DNA from: Rhizobium ruizarguesonis
GTDB taxonomy: Bacteria; Pseudomonadota; Alphaproteobacteria; Rhizobiales; Rhizobiaceae
Reading direction: 5' to 3'
NCBI RefSeq assembly: GCF_012349115.1
Contig: NZ_PQIG01000090.1
Coordinates: 1 to 64,000 of the forward strand
Length of the DNA: 64,000 nucleotides
Part shown: piece by piece, positions 62,533-64,000 of the stretch
Position numbering within the stretch: position 1 is the stretch's first letter
How the letters are laid out: every line of letters starts with the position of its first letter
The notes under the pieces: generated by a model
Told to the model about the DNA's origin: nothing
The model's database searches: none
What the model saw: only the letters and a program-made list of their open reading frames with translations
Translations under genes and position numbers: made by a program

Positions 62533-63174
62533 ATGACCGATGATAGCCATTCCGTGCAGATCATTATCCTGAACGGCGCGCCGCGGAGCGGCAAATCAAG
62601 CATCGCGCGCGCAGTACAGGAACACTTCGAGGGGCCGTGGATCAACCTCGGCGTCGACAGCTACAATGCCATGACACCGAAGCGCTACCTGCCGGGCATC
62701 GGACTGCGGCCGGGCGGCGAACGGCCGGACCTGGAGGAACTGGTGCCGTTCTTTTATGCGGCGCTCTACGAATCGATCGCCATCCATGCCAGCCTGGGCC
62801 TCAATGTCATCGCCGATCTCGGCCACCATGACAGCTATTCGCAGCCGCTCGGCATCCTCGGCGATTGCGCCCGGCGACTGGAAGACTTTCCCGTGCTGTT
62901 CGTCGGCGTGCGCTGTCCGATCGAGACGATCATGCAGCGACGCGACATTGTCCAAGAAGGGCGCGAGACGCTTTATCTCAGCGCCACCGAAGACGTACCC
63001 GTCCCGGAACCGGTGCAACGCTGGCAGGACGCGGTGCATCGGCCCGGCATCTACGACATGGAGGTCGATACCTCAGTGCTGACACCGCTCGAATGCGCCG
63101 AAGCGATCCGCCATCAGTTGGATCTCGGTATTCCCGAGCCCTCGGCTTTCGAAAGGATCGCCGGGGCGCGCTGA
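62533..63174 (+). CDS. Chloramphenicol-phosphotransferase-like kinase
   Basis: A 213-residue P-loop protein with Walker A GAPRSGKSS (about 13-21). The pattern WINLGVDSYNAMTPKRYLPGIGLRPGG and NVIADLGHHDSYSQPLGILGDCARRL matches the CPT family, whose founding member phosphorylates chloramphenicol. Many bacterial relatives are of unknown substrate. It lies on the strand opposite to the DUF983-SURF1 series and sits between ctaE and DUF983, so it looks inserted into that cluster. It has its own 5' region with an inverted repeat. Confidence 0.86.
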   Translation: MTDDSHSVQIIILNGAPRSGKSSIARAVQEHFEGPWINLGVDSYNAMTPKRYLPGIGLRPGGERPDLEELVPFFYAALYESIAIHASLGLNVIADLGHHDSYSQPLGILGDCARRLEDFPVLFVGVRCPIETIMQRRDIVQEGRETLYLSATEDVPVPEPVQRWQDAVHRPGIYDMEVDTSVLTPLECAEAIRHQLDLGIPEPSAFERIAGAR

Positions 63175-63227
63175 GGCGATAAAAGCGGGCACGGCGGCCT
63201 TACCTCGACCGAAGAGATTGCCGAAGG

Positions 63228-63380
63228 CAGCCCCTCATCCGCCTGCCGGCACCGTCCTTCGGACCCCCGTAAACGGGGCGAAGGGACATGCCGCGCCCTC
63301 TCCGTCCCCCTCTCGCGTCTCGTATGGCACGTCCCCTCTCCCCGTTTTTACGGGGAGAGGGTTAGGGTGAGGGGCAGCCG
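63228..63380. repeat. RIME-like composite between CPT-like gene and ctaE
   Basis: Starts GCAGCCCCTCATCCGCCTGCC and ends GGTGAGGGGCAGCC. Between them lie CCGTCCTTCGGACCCCC and a CCCCGT/ACGGGG hairpin pair. The CCGTCCTTCGGACCCCC segment is also found inside the second module at 58470-58553, so these two copies share an internal block. Confidence 0.75.
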
Positions 63381-63431
63381 CGCGAACCGAACAGCCGTGG
63401 CACGAGGCCAAGCAAAACGAGATTTGCCAAC

Positions 63432-63460
63432 AAAAAAGGCGGGCACGAGGCCCACCTTTT
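63432..63460 (-). terminator. Terminator of ctaE
   Basis: Arms GGTGGGC/GCCCGCC (one G-T pair) with a 5-base loop, followed on the minus strand by six T residues. On the plus strand a short T run follows as well, so it may work both ways. It lies 18 bases after the ctaE stop codon. Confidence 0.85.
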
Positions 63461-63477
63461 CTCAAGTTTCGTTCCGA

Positions 63478-64000
63478 TCAGCCGGCTGCGACAGGTGCGC
63501 CCCAGCCGCCCCAGACGTAGATGCAGAAGAACAGGAACAGCCAGACGACGTCGACGAAGTGCCAGTACCAGGCGGCCGCCTCGAAGCCGAAATGCTGCTT
63601 CGGGGTGAAGTCGCCGCGCAGCGCGCGGATCAGGCAGACACCCAGGAAGATCGTGCCGACGAGGACGTGGAAACCGTGGAAGCCGGTCGCCATGAAGAAG
63701 GTCGCGCCGTAGATCGAATTCTTGAAGGCGAAGGGCGCGTGGGCATATTCATAGGCCTGGACGCTGGAGAACAACACGCCGAGCAGCACCGTCAGCGTCA
63801 GGCCCTGGATCAGGCCCTTGCGGTCGTTGTGCAGCAGCGCATGGTGCGCCCAGGTGACCGTCGTGCCCGACAAAAGCAGGATGACGGTGTTGTAGATCGG
63901 CAGGTGCCAGGGATCGAGAACTTCGATGCCCTTCGGCGGCCAGGTGCCGCCGGTATAGAGCAGGCGCGAGGCCTGGATCGCTTCGTTCGGATAGAGGCTG
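63478..64000 (-). CDS. ctaE: Cytochrome c oxidase subunit III (partial, continues past window)
   Basis: The C-terminal 174 residues of COX3: [48 protein letters not shown], then [15 protein letters not shown] and [22 protein letters not shown]. Helices 3-7 of the seven-helix subunit are here; the start lies beyond 64000. The reading frame is open to the window edge. It supports the aa3-type oxidase with the DUF983 and SURF1 genes downstream. Confidence 0.96.
   Translation of the reverse strand, partial: SLYPNEAIQASRLLYTGGTWPPKGIEVLDPWHLPIYNTVILLLSGTTVTWAHHALLHNDRKGLIQGLTLTVLLGVLFSSVQAYEYAHAPFAFKNSIYGATFFMATGFHGFHVLVGTIFLGVCLIRALRGDFTPKQHFGFEAAAWYWHFVDVVWLFLFFCIYVWGGWGAPVAAG

Overview
The window looks like a chromosomal segment of a Rhizobium species of the R. 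etli / R. leguminosarum group. The grounds are GC-rich coding sequence, a CcrM-type GANTC methyltransferase, several RIME-like palindromic elements between genes, and alphaproteobacterial blocks such as a DciA-like gene, mutY, a DsbA-like gene, smc and ppdK, thrC with an M16 peptidase, and ctaE with DUF983, SURF1, ispH, thrB and rnhA. No rRNA, tRNA, CRISPR array or intact prophage was recognised.

Layout. 0.1-8.3 kb holds accessory enzymes and small unknown proteins (DUF1254/DUF1214 protein, carboxylesterase, RibD-like reductase, NIPSNAP protein, DUF1499 protein), separated by repeats. 8.3-21 kb is a housekeeping block: ppdK, smc, a DsbA-like lipoprotein, a DciA-like protein, mutY with a HAD phosphatase, and ccrM. 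21-29.4 kb is mixed: an ArsR regulator divergent from a NIPSNAP/monooxygenase pair, a chemoreceptor, a HAD hydrolase, a PDZ protein with a long acidic tail, a transposase remnant and a lipoprotein. 29.6-36 kb is a colinear run of thrC, M16 peptidase, GNAT acetyltransferase and a membrane PAS-GGDEF-EAL protein. 36-42 kb is accessory: methyltransferase, vanadium-haloperoxidase-like protein, DUF2200, and a TetR gene divergent from an exported RidA-like gene across a striking inverted repeat.

41.9-44.6 kb is a zinc ABC importer operon of the AztABC type. It is headed by a 42-residue single-span membrane ORF that overlaps the ATPase start, and it is preceded by two Zur-like palindromes. 45.2-52 kb is the most system-like accessory locus. 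Six genes form one minus-strand operon with overlapping or closely spaced reading frames: LysR regulator, flavin monooxygenase, polar amino-acid-type ABC ATPase, binding protein and two permeases. Two carboxymuconolactone-decarboxylase/AhpD-like genes diverge from it. Together they read as an import-and-oxidise pathway for an unknown small molecule. 52-54.5 kb continues with a TetR gene, an SDR, a SnoaL-like protein and a small membrane protein.

54.5-64 kb returns to conserved genes: Prx5-type peroxiredoxin, DsbD-alpha-like protein, YqgE, CsbD, a zinc peptidase, then the minus-strand series ctaE (cut by the window edge), DUF983, SURF1, ispH, thrB and rnhA, with one divergent chloramphenicol-phosphotransferase-like gene between ctaE and DUF983.
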